From a virus: DNA of 22,505 nucleotides. The position numbers and the translations under genes are program-made. Every line of letters begins with the position of its first letter. The first letter of the stretch is position 1. The stretch spans positions 1 through 22,505 of the IMG/VR virus record IMGVR_UViG_3300007541_000243. One strand, 5' to 3'. This document shows, piece after piece, positions 1 to 7,375 of the stretch. Below the pieces are notes generated by a model. The model searched no databases, was not told the DNA's origin, and worked only from the letters and a program-made list of their open reading frames with translations.

Positions 1-2
1 AG

Positions 3-119
3 ACCCGTTATGGTATTGTCGCCAACCCATTCGCGGAAGGAACCAGCCAGGGTCTGGGTCGTCTGAGAGTCAACAGCAACCGTTACTATCGCCGCGTCGC
101 CATAAAAAATCTGATGTAA
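3..119 (+). CDS. 23: Major capsid protein gp23, C-terminal end (partial)
   Basis: The frame is open from the window edge and ends at TAA 117-119, giving 38 residues. They read as the end of a T4-type major capsid protein: an RYGIVANPFAEG stretch, then GLGRL, then YYRRVAIKNLM at the terminus. gp23 forms the hexamers of the prohead and is trimmed by the gp21 protease during maturation. A rho-independent terminator follows directly, as expected at the end of a highly expressed capsid gene. The position just before the gp3-like gene, uvsY and uvsW matches the usual cyanomyovirus order. The call rests on this short tail and on gene order. Confidence 0.8.
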   Translation, partial: TRYGIVANPFAEGTSQGLGRLRVNSNRYYRRVAIKNLM

Positions 120-145
120 TCCTTAGATTCATCAGTTTCTTCAGA

Positions 146-169
146 GGGTCCGAAAGGGCCCTTTTTTTT
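146..169 (+). terminator. Rho-independent terminator after gp23
   Basis: A six-pair stem, GGGTCC (146-151) with GGGCCC (156-161, one G-U pair), closes a GAAA tetraloop and is followed by eight T (162-169). It lies 26 bases after the gp23 stop codon. Confidence 0.88.
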
Positions 170-170
170 A

Positions 171-178
171 TCTAAATA
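171..178 (+). promoter_or_regulatory. T4-type late promoter (TCTAAATA)
   Basis: TCTAAATA differs from the T4 late consensus TATAAATA at one position and lies 11 bases before the start codon at 190, just after the gp23 terminator. Similar NCTAAATA or TATAAATA motifs precede several other genes in this window, which supports its use by gp55. Confidence 0.6.
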
Positions 179-189
179 ATTAGAAAAAA

Positions 190-762
190 ATGGTGGTATC
201 TAACGCGTTTAGAAATCAAATACAGAATAGAAACTTCTTGTCTCCGGTTGGATTCAAGTTTATTGTCAACAGGGCTCGTAAAGTTTCATTCTTTGGAAAC
301 TCCATGAATATTCCCGGATTGAATATGGGAGTTTCTACTCAACCAACTTATCTCAAGGATATTCCAATTCCTGGGGATAAGGTAGAGTTCAATGATTTGA
401 AACTCAGATTTCTTGTAGATGAGAGCCTTGAAAACTACATGGAGATTCAGAGATGGATTCGTGGTATTGGATATCCAGAGAATCTTCAGGAGATTTATGA
501 TTTTCAGGAAGAGAATCCAGCAATGGACACTCAGTTCAAGTATCAACTAAATCTCTATTCAGACGCAACTCTATTTGTTCTAACAAGTAATAATACTACA
601 AACTTTCAAGTCAAGTTTAGAAACATTTTTCCAATTTCTATTTCTGACCTTCAGTTTGATGCTACAGATAGTGATATTGAGTATTTGACGGCTGATGTGA
701 GTTTCAAGTATACTATTTACGATATAGTAGATAACATGGGAAATACATTACATGATATTTGA
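190..762 (+). CDS. 3: Tail completion / tail tube-like protein (gp3, gp19 fold family)
   Basis: A 190-residue protein. The opening FLSPVGFKFIVNRARKVSFF, the IPGLNMG and IPIPGDKVEFND stretches and the central RFLVDESLENYMEIQRWI segment are typical of the gp19/gp54-like tail tube superfamily in T4-like phages. The gene directly after gp23 and before uvsY is usually annotated in cyanophages as gp3, the protein that caps the tail tube before head joining. T4 gp3 is about 176 residues and gp19 about 163. The choice between gp3 and another gp19-like tube protein rests on gene order, not on sequence I can prove. It overlaps uvsY by 11 bases and has its own late promoter. Confidence 0.65.
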   Translation: MVVSNAFRNQIQNRNFLSPVGFKFIVNRARKVSFFGNSMNIPGLNMGVSTQPTYLKDIPIPGDKVEFNDLKLRFLVDESLENYMEIQRWIRGIGYPENLQEIYDFQEENPAMDTQFKYQLNLYSDATLFVLTSNNTTNFQVKFRNIFPISISDLQFDATDSDIEYLTADVSFKYTIYDIVDNMGNTLHDI

Positions 763-1189
763 TTTGGACAAAATCCAAAGAATGTGGGAAGAGGATTCCA
801 AGATTGACATTGACAATCTTCACAACGAATCTCTGAACATTCCGGTTTTACATGCAAAATATTTTCAGATTTATAATAACATCATTCTTTTGAGAAAGAA
901 AGCTGAGCAGCAAAGAAAAAATATTCGTCATGAAAGATATGAATATTTTACAGGAAAGGCTGACCCAGATGTGTATATCGAAAATCCATTTCCAAAGAAG
1001 ATACGAGATAAAGATACTCTACAAAAATATCTAGATGCTGATGAGAAGTTATCTTCAGCATGCCTCAAAATAGATTATTACGATACACTGTTGAACTATT
1101 TGGAAAGTATTTTGAAGATGATTCAGAATAGAACTTACCAAATAAAAAATAGTATTGAGTTCATTCGGTTCACCGCTGGTCTGGGATAA
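752..1189 (+). CDS. uvsY: UvsY recombination mediator
   Basis: A 145-residue protein (T4 UvsY has 137). It follows T4 UvsY along its length: a YFTGKADPDVY segment corresponds to the YYSGRGDGDEF region. The C-terminal half (KYLDADEKLSSACLKIDYYD, then LLNYLESILKMIQNRTYQIK) matches the T4 segment with LSADKDVLKVDTSLQYW. The protein ends in F-x-AG like T4. UvsY binds ssDNA and loads the UvsX recombinase onto gp32-covered DNA. The start at 752 overlaps the end of the tail gene by 11 bases, so the two are probably co-transcribed and translationally coupled. Confidence 0.9.
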   Translation: MIFDLDKIQRMWEEDSKIDIDNLHNESLNIPVLHAKYFQIYNNIILLRKKAEQQRKNIRHERYEYFTGKADPDVYIENPFPKKIRDKDTLQKYLDADEKLSSACLKIDYYDTLLNYLESILKMIQNRTYQIKNSIEFIRFTAGLG

Positions 1190-1196
1190 CTAAATA
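1189..1196 (+). promoter_or_regulatory. Late promoter before uvsW (ACTAAATA)
   Basis: ACTAAATA lies in the 28-base gap between uvsY and uvsW and overlaps the last base of the uvsY stop. From what I recall, T4 uvsW is also expressed from a late promoter, so late control would be conserved. Confidence 0.5.
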
Positions 1197-1217
1197 ACAT
1201 CAACTGATAGTTATATT

Positions 1218-2681
1218 ATGTCTGATGTTACGATTGAAAAGAAGAATGAGGTTTTCATCAAGTTAAAGTGTGAACCTCATATTCTTTATGAACTTCAAGA
1301 ATACTTTACATTTGAGCCGGAGTCGGTGAAATTTATGCCCCAGTATCGGAGTAAGCACTGGGATGGACGTATTCGGTTGCTAAGCACTCATACTGGAGAA
1401 ATCTACACTGGACTTCTTCCTAAGGTTATTGACAAACTCAGAAATCACGACTATACATATGAGTTTGAAAATAATAAGTATTATGGTCTTCCATATGAAG
1501 TCAATGATGAGATTTCATATGAAGGTGTAAAGGACTATATGAACTCTATTTGTTCTCATTCTCCAAGAAAGTATCAAATAGAGGGAGTATATGATGCCCT
1601 ACGACACAATCGAAAGTTATTGATAAGTCCAACTGCGTCAGGTAAAAGCCTGATGATTTATGCCCTGGTACGTTATTATATGGATAAGGGGCAAAAAATT
1701 CTTGTAGTTGTTCCAACGACATCTCTCGTAAGTCAGATGTACAAGGATTTCCAAGACTATGGTTTGGATGTTGAGTCATGCTGTCATCAGATTTATTCTG
1801 GTAGGGAGAAATCAAATTCAGCTCCAATTACCATTACAACTTGGCAATCAGTCTATAAGCTGGAAAGAAGCTTCTTTGAGGATTATAATGTGATCATAGG
1901 TGATGAGGCACATTTGTTCAAGAGCAAGTCTCTGGTGTCCATTATGACCAAGCTTCATCACGCTAAGTATAGGTTTGGGTTCACAGGCACTTTAGACGGC
2001 ACACAGACCCATAAATGGGTCTTAGAGGGTCTTTTTGGACCATCATACAAAGTCACTCAAACCGCTGAGTTGATGAAGCAGGGGCATCTGTCTCAACTAG
2101 ACATTCAATGTATTGTCTTGAAGCATCCTCCACAAAAATTCAATACTTATGAAGATGAAATTCAGTATTTGATTTCTCACGAAAAAAGAAATAAGTTCAT
2201 CACAAATCTATCACTTGACTTGAGTGGAAATACTCTGGTTCTTTTTTCCAGAGTAGAAACTCATGGAAAGATACTTTATGAGTTGATAAATAACAATAAC
2301 CGTGAAGATCGTAAGATATTCTTTATTCATGGTGGAGTAGATACTGAAGAACGAGAATTAGTTAGAGAAATCACAGAGAGGGAGAGTAATGCAATTATCG
2401 TTGCTTCTTATGGCACTTTTAGCACTGGTATCAATATTAAAAATCTTCACAATGTAATTTTTGCTTCACCAAGTAAATCTAGAATTAGAAACTTACAATC
2501 AATTGGAAGAGTTCTTCGGAAAGGAAAAAATAAGTCCAAAGCAACTCTTTATGACATCTCTGATGATTGTACAATTAACTCAAGAAAAAATTATACTCTA
2601 AGACATCTTATTGAAAGGATTAAAATTTATTCAGAAGAGAAGTTTAATTATGAAATCACAACCATTCAATTAAAATCATGA
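1218..2681 (+). CDS. uvsW: UvsW DNA/RNA helicase
   Basis: A 487-residue SF2 helicase (T4 UvsW has about 503). Motifs in order: Walker A SPTASGKS at 137-144 with K143, DEAH at 229-232, motif III FTGT at 255-258, and motif VI QSIGRVLRKG from 427. The roughly 100-residue N-terminal part before the helicase core holds HWDGRIRLL, as in the UvsW N-domain. UvsW unwinds branched DNA and R-loops, regresses forks, and shifts T4 from origin-dependent to recombination-dependent replication. It ends in an ATGA overlap with the next gene. Confidence 0.95.
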   Translation: MSDVTIEKKNEVFIKLKCEPHILYELQEYFTFEPESVKFMPQYRSKHWDGRIRLLSTHTGEIYTGLLPKVIDKLRNHDYTYEFENNKYYGLPYEVNDEISYEGVKDYMNSICSHSPRKYQIEGVYDALRHNRKLLISPTASGKSLMIYALVRYYMDKGQKILVVVPTTSLVSQMYKDFQDYGLDVESCCHQIYSGREKSNSAPITITTWQSVYKLERSFFEDYNVIIGDEAHLFKSKSLVSIMTKLHHAKYRFGFTGTLDGTQTHKWVLEGLFGPSYKVTQTAELMKQGHLSQLDIQCIVLKHPPQKFNTYEDEIQYLISHEKRNKFITNLSLDLSGNTLVLFSRVETHGKILYELINNNNREDRKIFFIHGGVDTEERELVREITERESNAIIVASYGTFSTGINIKNLHNVIFASPSKSRIRNLQSIGRVLRKGKNKSKATLYDISDDCTINSRKNYTLRHLIERIKIYSEEKFNYEITTIQLKS

Positions 2682-3073
2682 TTGAGGAAGATTTTTATTC
2701 GACAATAAAACTTAAATCTGGAGAAGAAATCTTTGCTAAGGTAGCTGCTACTGAAGAAGAAGATGGTACATTCCTTCTCGTTACTAATCCAATTGTTGTC
2801 GAATGCATCACCAATAGAAATGGCGATGTTACTGGATATAAAATGGAGCCATGGTTAAAGACCACTACTGAAGACCTTTTCATCATTAACATAAATGATG
2901 TCCTTACAATGTCTGAATCAAAAGACATTGAAATGATTTCTCTCTATCAATCTTTTTGTAGAAACCTGAATAGAATCTCAAATAATCAACCAAAGATGAC
3001 TAGAAGAATGGGATACCTATCTAATGTTAATGATGCTAAGGAGATTCTAGAAAAGCTCTTTAAGAATAGCTAG
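2678..3073 (+). CDS. Sm-like (SH3 barrel) small protein, copy A
   Basis: A 131-residue protein of unknown function. It has the pattern seen in three other genes of this window: an N-terminal beta hairpin with KLKSGEEIFAKV, a middle LLVTNPIVVE strand, a PW dipeptide in MEPWLK, then FIININDVLT before a helical tail with SLYQ. This arrangement suggests an Sm/LSm-like beta barrel, but I infer the fold from the strand pattern only. The last 35 residues are basic and specific to this copy. Its start overlaps the uvsW stop (ATGA), and gp55 follows after a 104-base gap holding a sigma70-like promoter. Confidence 0.75.
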   Translation: MIEEDFYSTIKLKSGEEIFAKVAATEEEDGTFLLVTNPIVVECITNRNGDVTGYKMEPWLKTTTEDLFIININDVLTMSESKDIEMISLYQSFCRNLNRISNNQPKMTRRMGYLSNVNDAKEILEKLFKNS

Positions 3074-3122
3074 AGCCTCATCTTCAACCCTAACAAAGGT
3101 ATTCTACACATGATTTAGAGGC

Positions 3123-3152
3123 TTGTCAAGCCATTGAGATTGGTGGTATAAT
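3123..3152 (+). promoter_or_regulatory. Sigma70-like promoter with extended -10, before gp55
   Basis: TTGTCA (3123-3128), an 18-base spacer and TATAAT (3147-3152), with TGG directly before the hexamer giving an extended -10 (TGnTATAAT). This should be read by host RNA polymerase and would allow gp55 to be made before late transcription starts. Confidence 0.7.
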
Positions 3153-3177
3153 CAATACATAATAACGGTACAAATAG

Positions 3178-3714
3178 ATGATTACCACTGCAGTTATGTC
3201 TAGAAGAAAAAGGTCAGAACATTATGTTAATAATGAAGAGTTTCTTAATGCACTGATTGATTATCAAAATAAAGTAGAACTATCATTCATTCAAAAGTAT
3301 GGTAGAGAACCCACTAAATCAGACAGAGGAACCCGATGGGACACTAAACCACCCATTCCAAGATACGTTGGTGAATGTTTCCTCAAGATGTCCAATCACT
3401 TAGCATTCAAACCAAACTTTGTAAATTACATGTTCAAGGATGACATGATTTGTGATGGTATTGAGAATTGTGTTCAATACATTCATAATTTTAATCCAGA
3501 AAGATCCAGAAATCCATTTGCATACTTTACTCAGATTATTCACTACGCATTTCTGAGAAGAATTAAGAAAGAGAAAAAACAATTAGAAATTAAAAACAAG
3601 ATCCTGGAACGAACTGGATTTGATCAGGTTTTTGAGAGTGGAAGTATTGACGGATCTGATCATTCAGACTACAATAGCATTAAAGATGCAGTACATCAGA
3701 AGCTTCGTTATTGA
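3178..3714 (+). CDS. 55: Late-transcription sigma factor gp55
   Basis: A 178-residue protein (T4 gp55 has 185). The YVNNEEFLNALIDY block (about 16-29) matches T4 YVNNKELLQAIIDW. The segment from DDMICDGIENC through HNFNPERSRNPFAYFTQ to FLRRIKKEKKQ (about 88-135) matches the T4 sigma region 2-like core. gp55 directs host RNA polymerase to late promoters together with the sliding clamp. Two Met codons are possible starts, 3178 and 3196 (MSRRKRSEHY); neither has a clear Shine-Dalgarno, and the second looks more natural for the family. The C-terminus, ending HQKLRY, does not show the T4 clamp-binding tail SLDFLYE. Confidence 0.93.
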   Translation: MITTAVMSRRKRSEHYVNNEEFLNALIDYQNKVELSFIQKYGREPTKSDRGTRWDTKPPIPRYVGECFLKMSNHLAFKPNFVNYMFKDDMICDGIENCVQYIHNFNPERSRNPFAYFTQIIHYAFLRRIKKEKKQLEIKNKILERTGFDQVFESGSIDGSDHSDYNSIKDAVHQKLRY

Positions 3715-3739
3715 CTAATGTACCAAAATGTTGTAAAAT
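3711..3739 (+). promoter_or_regulatory. Possible sigma70-like promoter before the HNH gene
   Basis: TTGACT (3711-3716), a 17-base spacer and TAAAAT (3734-3739). It overlaps the gp55 stop codon, and its spacer contains the left arm of the inverted repeat at 3719-3766. It could serve gp47/gp46 as well as the HNH gene. Confidence 0.45.
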
Positions 3740-3766
3740 CTAAATAATAATAAACATTTTGGTACA
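3719..3766 (+). repeat. Perfect 14-bp inverted repeat around a late promoter
   Basis: TGTACCAAAATGTT (3719-3732) is the exact reverse complement of AACATTTTGGTACA (3753-3766). The 20-base loop contains a late promoter motif. The right arm ends one base before the HNH start codon at 3768. In a read-through RNA it would form a strong hairpin over the start region. Confidence 0.9.
3739..3746 (+). promoter_or_regulatory. Late promoter inside the hairpin loop (TCTAAATA)
   Basis: TCTAAATA lies in the loop of the inverted repeat. With T4-like spacing transcription would start near 3752, so a late transcript would lack the left arm of the hairpin. Confidence 0.55.
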
Positions 3767-3767
3767 A

Positions 3768-4322
3768 ATGGATAATAAGAGATCAATCTCAAGAACTAAT
3801 AGGCTAAAATCAATAGAGGAAGGTAAAAAAACTTATGTTAGTGCTACTGCATGCAAACACTGCGGTAGTTACGAAAAGTATGTGAGTAGTTATGGATGTT
3901 ATCCATGTAATTATGAGAAGGGTGTTGAAAAACTTCTATCTGGGTGCTGTGATGGCTACATGACTAAAGAAAAATGGGCAGCAAATAGAGAAAGAAGAAG
4001 AGAAAAACTTAGAGAGAATAATAGAAAGTATTCTAAAGGCGAACGTGGTAAAGCAGTTGCTGCTGAAAAGACAAGGAGAAGATACGCTAGACTGAAACAA
4101 AGTATTCCTATAGAAATAACTACGGAAGACCTCCGCAAAATACAAGAAATTTATCAAGAAGCACAACACTTGACATCTACTACAGGAATACGTTATGATG
4201 TAGATCACATTGTTCCTTTGTTTGACGGAGGCCTTCACCATCCGGATAATCTCCAAGTTATTACTTACGATCAACACCTAAAAAAAACTGCTGCAGAAAA
4301 TAGTAGAAGACAATCAAAATGA
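3768..4322 (+). CDS. Free-standing HNH homing-type endonuclease with zinc finger
   Basis: A 184-residue protein from ATG 3768; a TTG at 3759 would add three residues but lies in the inverted repeat. The N-terminal part has two CxxC pairs (C29/C32 and C44/C47), likely a zinc ribbon. A very basic stretch follows (about 66-110). The C-terminal HNH site reads DVDHIVPLFDGG, HHPDNLQ, then H170, with D146/H147, N161 and H170 as the likely catalytic and metal residues. Such genes cut an allele lacking the insert and spread by recombination. It sits between gp55 and gp47 and overlaps gp47 by ATGA. No gene is disrupted here. Confidence 0.85.
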   Translation: MDNKRSISRTNRLKSIEEGKKTYVSATACKHCGSYEKYVSSYGCYPCNYEKGVEKLLSGCCDGYMTKEKWAANRERRREKLRENNRKYSKGERGKAVAAEKTRRRYARLKQSIPIEITTEDLRKIQEIYQEAQHLTSTTGIRYDVDHIVPLFDGGLHHPDNLQVITYDQHLKKTAAENSRRQSK

Positions 4323-5359
4323 AAGTAGGTATAATAAGCGACCAACATTTCGGATGTAGAAAGAATTCTAAACTCTTTCATGATTATTTCCTAAAGTTTT
4401 ACAATGAAGTGTTTTTCCCAACGCTCGAGGAGTATGGGATTACCACAATTGTAGACATGGGAGATACTTTTGATAGTCGTAAAGGAATTGATTTCTCAGC
4501 TCTAATGTGGGCTAAGAATAATTACTATGATAAACTCCAATCAATGGGTGTTCGTGTTCATACAATCGTAGGCAATCATACTACTTACTACAAAAACACA
4601 AATCAAGTCAATTCGGTAGACCTTCTACTTCGTGAATACGATAATGTAACTGTGTATTCAAGTCCAACAGAAGTCATGTTGGATCAACTTCCAACACTCT
4701 TTATTCCCTGGATAAATCCTGAGAATGAAGATCAAACTCTCAGAATGATGAGGAATACATCTTGCAAGGTCGCGATGGGCCACTTGGAACTCAACGGATT
4801 TAGGGTCAATAATCAAGTAGTCATGGATCATGGTCTGGACAGTAAATTGTTTGATAAGTTCTCTAAAGTTTATTCTGGGCATTATCACACTCGGTCAAAC
4901 AACGGAAAAATCTTCTATCTAGGTAATCCCTATGAGATGTATTGGAACGATGTGAATGATGATAGAGGATTTACTATCTTTGATACCGAGACCCTAGAAC
5001 ACACTCCAATCAATAATCCAAATAGGTTGTTCTACAACATCTACTATGAGGATACTGATTATCAGACGTTTGACACCAGAGAGTATCAAAACAAAATCGT
5101 TCGTGTCATCGTCCGTAAAAAAACAGATACCAAAAAGTTTGAAAAATACATTGACAAACTGTATGGTTCTAATGTTGCAGAACTCAAAGTCGTAGAGAAC
5201 TTTCAAATTCAAGAGAATGTGGAGTTTGAAGCCTTTGAATCCGAAGATACACTTTCTATCCTGAATAGATACGTTGAGGAATCAGAAATCAAATTGGATA
5301 AATCTATTGTTCAAAAGTTGATCTCTGAGGTATACCAAGAAGCTTGTGAATTGATGTAA
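4319..5359 (+). CDS. 47: Recombination nuclease subunit gp47 (Mre11/SbcD family)
   Basis: A 346-residue protein (T4 gp47 has 339). Calcineurin-like phosphodiesterase motifs are all present: D8-x-H10 in ISDQHFG, D49 in MGDTFDSR, N86-H87 in VGNHTT, H155 in MGHLELNG, and H188-x-H190 in SGHYHT. With gp46 it forms the Rad50/Mre11-type complex that resects DNA ends to make 3' tails for UvsX-driven recombination. It overlaps the HNH gene at its start. The DUF3110 gene begins one base after its stop, so these genes form one operon. Confidence 0.95.
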   Translation: MKVGIISDQHFGCRKNSKLFHDYFLKFYNEVFFPTLEEYGITTIVDMGDTFDSRKGIDFSALMWAKNNYYDKLQSMGVRVHTIVGNHTTYYKNTNQVNSVDLLLREYDNVTVYSSPTEVMLDQLPTLFIPWINPENEDQTLRMMRNTSCKVAMGHLELNGFRVNNQVVMDHGLDSKLFDKFSKVYSGHYHTRSNNGKIFYLGNPYEMYWNDVNDDRGFTIFDTETLEHTPINNPNRLFYNIYYEDTDYQTFDTREYQNKIVRVIVRKKTDTKKFEKYIDKLYGSNVAELKVVENFQIQENVEFEAFESEDTLSILNRYVEESEIKLDKSIVQKLISEVYQEACELM

Positions 5360-5360
5360 A

Positions 5361-5630
5361 ATGTTTATACTGACGGTCAGTGGTAGAGAATCTGATGGAG
5401 CGTATTCTGCAATTGATGAAGATGGAGATCAGGTTCTCTATCTTTTTGAGGAAGAGGATGATGCAACTAGGTTCGCTATAATGTTGGAAGAAGATGACTA
5501 TCCCGAAATGCATGTAGTAGAAATTGATGATGAACTTCTACTAGGTGTCTGTGAAATGCATGGACACAAGTATGTTGTAATTACTCCTAATGACATTGTG
5601 ATTCCCCCTCAAGAAAATGATACTGTTTGA
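5361..5630 (+). CDS. DUF3110-like protein of cyanobacterial type
   Basis: An 89-residue acidic protein. It has the pattern of DUF3110, a small family of cyanobacteria and plants: a central VLYLFEEEDDATRFAIMLEE segment (the hallmark FE-x-EDDATRFA-x-x-LE), then VVEIDDELLLGVCEMHGHKY, then a VIPPQEN ending. Function in the host is unknown. It lies between the two subunit genes gp47 and gp46 and overlaps gp46 by 14 bases, so it is probably translated with them. I recognised the family from memory of its conserved core; a profile search would confirm it. Confidence 0.75.
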   Translation: MFILTVSGRESDGAYSAIDEDGDQVLYLFEEEDDATRFAIMLEEDDYPEMHVVEIDDELLLGVCEMHGHKYVVITPNDIVIPPQENDTV

Positions 5631-7329
5631 AAAAATCAGATTCAAAAACCTTCTCAGCACTGGTAATCAATTCACTGAGATTGATCTCAATAAGAACTCC
5701 ACTACACTAATTGTAGGTAATAATGGTGCTGGTAAGAGTACCTTGTTGGATGCTTTGTGTTTTGTTCTTTATGGTAAAAGTTTTAGGAAAATAAACAAAC
5801 CACAACTCATCAATACTACAAATGAAAAGGATTGTCTTGTAGAGATTGAGTTTAGAATTGGATCTACTGATTGGAAAGTTCGACGTGGAATCAAACCAAA
5901 CATCTTTGAGATTTATCGCAATGGAACTCTTTTAGATCAAAACTCTTCAGCCGTCGATCAGCAGAAGTGGTTGGAACAATCAGTTCTCAAGATGAACTAT
6001 AAGTCCTTCACACAGATTGTGATTCTTGGAAGCAGCAACTTTGTTCCCTTCATGCAACTCAATTCGGCAAGTCGTAGGGAAGTGATTGAAGATCTCTTGG
6101 ACATTAAGATCTTCTCCTCAATGAATTCCATCATCAAAGACAAGATTCGTTCTCTGAAAGAGGAAATCAGAACTCTTGAACTGAAGAAAGAATCCATCAA
6201 AGATAAAGTTCAGATGCAAAAGAACTTTATTGAGGAACTGGAAAACCTTGGTAAAAAAAGAATAGAGGACAAGAGAATTTCAATTCTATCCTTCACGGAA
6301 GACATTGGAAATTACATGGAGGATAATACTCTGATTTCTGATAAACTCAGTTTATTGGAAAAACAACTAAAATCAGCCTCAGGTTCATCAGACAAACTCA
6401 AGAAACTTGGACAACTGAAAGGTAAGATTTCTCAGAAAGTATCAACTATCACTAAAGAACATAAGTTCTTCACAGAAAATACGGTTTGTCCCACCTGTAC
6501 CCAATCCTTGGAAGAGACCTTCAGAATAAATAAAATTGTAGATGCTCAAAATAAAGCAAAGGAGTTGCAATCTGGTTATAAAGAGCTAGAGGAGGCAATT
6601 GAAGAGGAAGAAAAACGAGAGCATCACTTCCTTAGTCTTTCAAAAGAGGTAACAGACCTAACACATGGAATTTCTCAAAACAATATTAGGATTAACGGAT
6701 TACAAAAACAAATCCAAAACCTTGAATCTGAAATTCAAACAATTACCGAGCAACTTAAGAACAGAAATTCTGAGCATGAGAAACTAGAAAAAATAAAGAA
6801 AGACTTACAACTTACATACGATGAGTTATCTGAAAAGAAGAATCTGATACAGTATCACGACTTTTCCTATTCCCTACTAAAGGACAGTGGTGTAAAATCC
6901 AAAATTATCAAAAAGTACCTTCCGTTGATCAATCAACAGGTTAATCGGTATCTTCAAATGTTGGATTTCTACATCAACTTTACTTTAGATGAAGAGTTCA
7001 ATGAAACTGTACAATCACCCATTCACGAAGACTTCTCTTATTCTTCTTTTAGTGAAGGTGAAAAACAACGAATAGACTTGGCACTTCTCTTTGCCTGGCG
7101 TGAAGTTGCCAAGTTCAAAAACTCAACGAACACAAACCTCATGATACTTGATGAGGTTTTTGACTCTTCTCTTGATGGATTTGGAACAGAAGATTTTCTA
7201 AAAATCATTCGGTTTGTCATCAAAGATTCCAACATTTTTATTATTTCTCATAAGAATGGTATGGAGGACAGATTTGAAAGTGTCCTCCGTTTTGAGAAAG
7301 TCAAAGGTTTTAGTCGTATGACCTCCTAA
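5617..7329 (+). CDS. 46: Recombination ATPase subunit gp46 (Rad50/SbcC family)
   Basis: A 570-residue SMC-like ATPase (T4 gp46 has 560). Walker A GNNGAGKST at 34-42, a long coiled coil (about 170-410) with a zinc hook CPTC at 291-294 in the middle, the ABC signature SFSEGEKQR at 477-485, Walker B LMILDEVFD at 508-516, a D-loop SLDGFG, and the H-loop ISHK at 543-546. It partners gp47 in end resection and is needed for recombination-dependent replication and host DNA degradation. The stop codon lies in the loop of the following terminator hairpin. Confidence 0.95.
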   Translation: MILFEKIRFKNLLSTGNQFTEIDLNKNSTTLIVGNNGAGKSTLLDALCFVLYGKSFRKINKPQLINTTNEKDCLVEIEFRIGSTDWKVRRGIKPNIFEIYRNGTLLDQNSSAVDQQKWLEQSVLKMNYKSFTQIVILGSSNFVPFMQLNSASRREVIEDLLDIKIFSSMNSIIKDKIRSLKEEIRTLELKKESIKDKVQMQKNFIEELENLGKKRIEDKRISILSFTEDIGNYMEDNTLISDKLSLLEKQLKSASGSSDKLKKLGQLKGKISQKVSTITKEHKFFTENTVCPTCTQSLEETFRINKIVDAQNKAKELQSGYKELEEAIEEEEKREHHFLSLSKEVTDLTHGISQNNIRINGLQKQIQNLESEIQTITEQLKNRNSEHEKLEKIKKDLQLTYDELSEKKNLIQYHDFSYSLLKDSGVKSKIIKKYLPLINQQVNRYLQMLDFYINFTLDEEFNETVQSPIHEDFSYSSFSEGEKQRIDLALLFAWREVAKFKNSTNTNLMILDEVFDSSLDGFGTEDFLKIIRFVIKDSNIFIISHKNGMEDRFESVLRFEKVKGFSRMTS

Positions 7330-7346
7330 TCGGGAGGTTTTTTTTT
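7321..7346 (+). terminator. Rho-independent terminator after gp46
   Basis: ACCTCC (7321-7326) pairs with GGAGGT (7333-7338) around a six-base loop that contains the gp46 stop codon, followed by a T run to 7346. Confidence 0.88.
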
Positions 7347-7353
7347 ATAAATA
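7346..7353 (+). promoter_or_regulatory. Consensus late promoter (TATAAATA)
   Basis: An exact T4 late consensus, directly after the gp46 terminator and 22 bases before the start at 7376. It isolates the next gene for late expression. Confidence 0.75.
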
Positions 7354-7375
7354 ACTAAAAAAGTATTTGTAAAAA

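Noticed and set aside
3074-3123. Possible hairpin AGCCTC/GAGGCT after the first Sm-like gene
   Set aside because: Six pairs with a loop of about 38 bases and no T run; likely chance.
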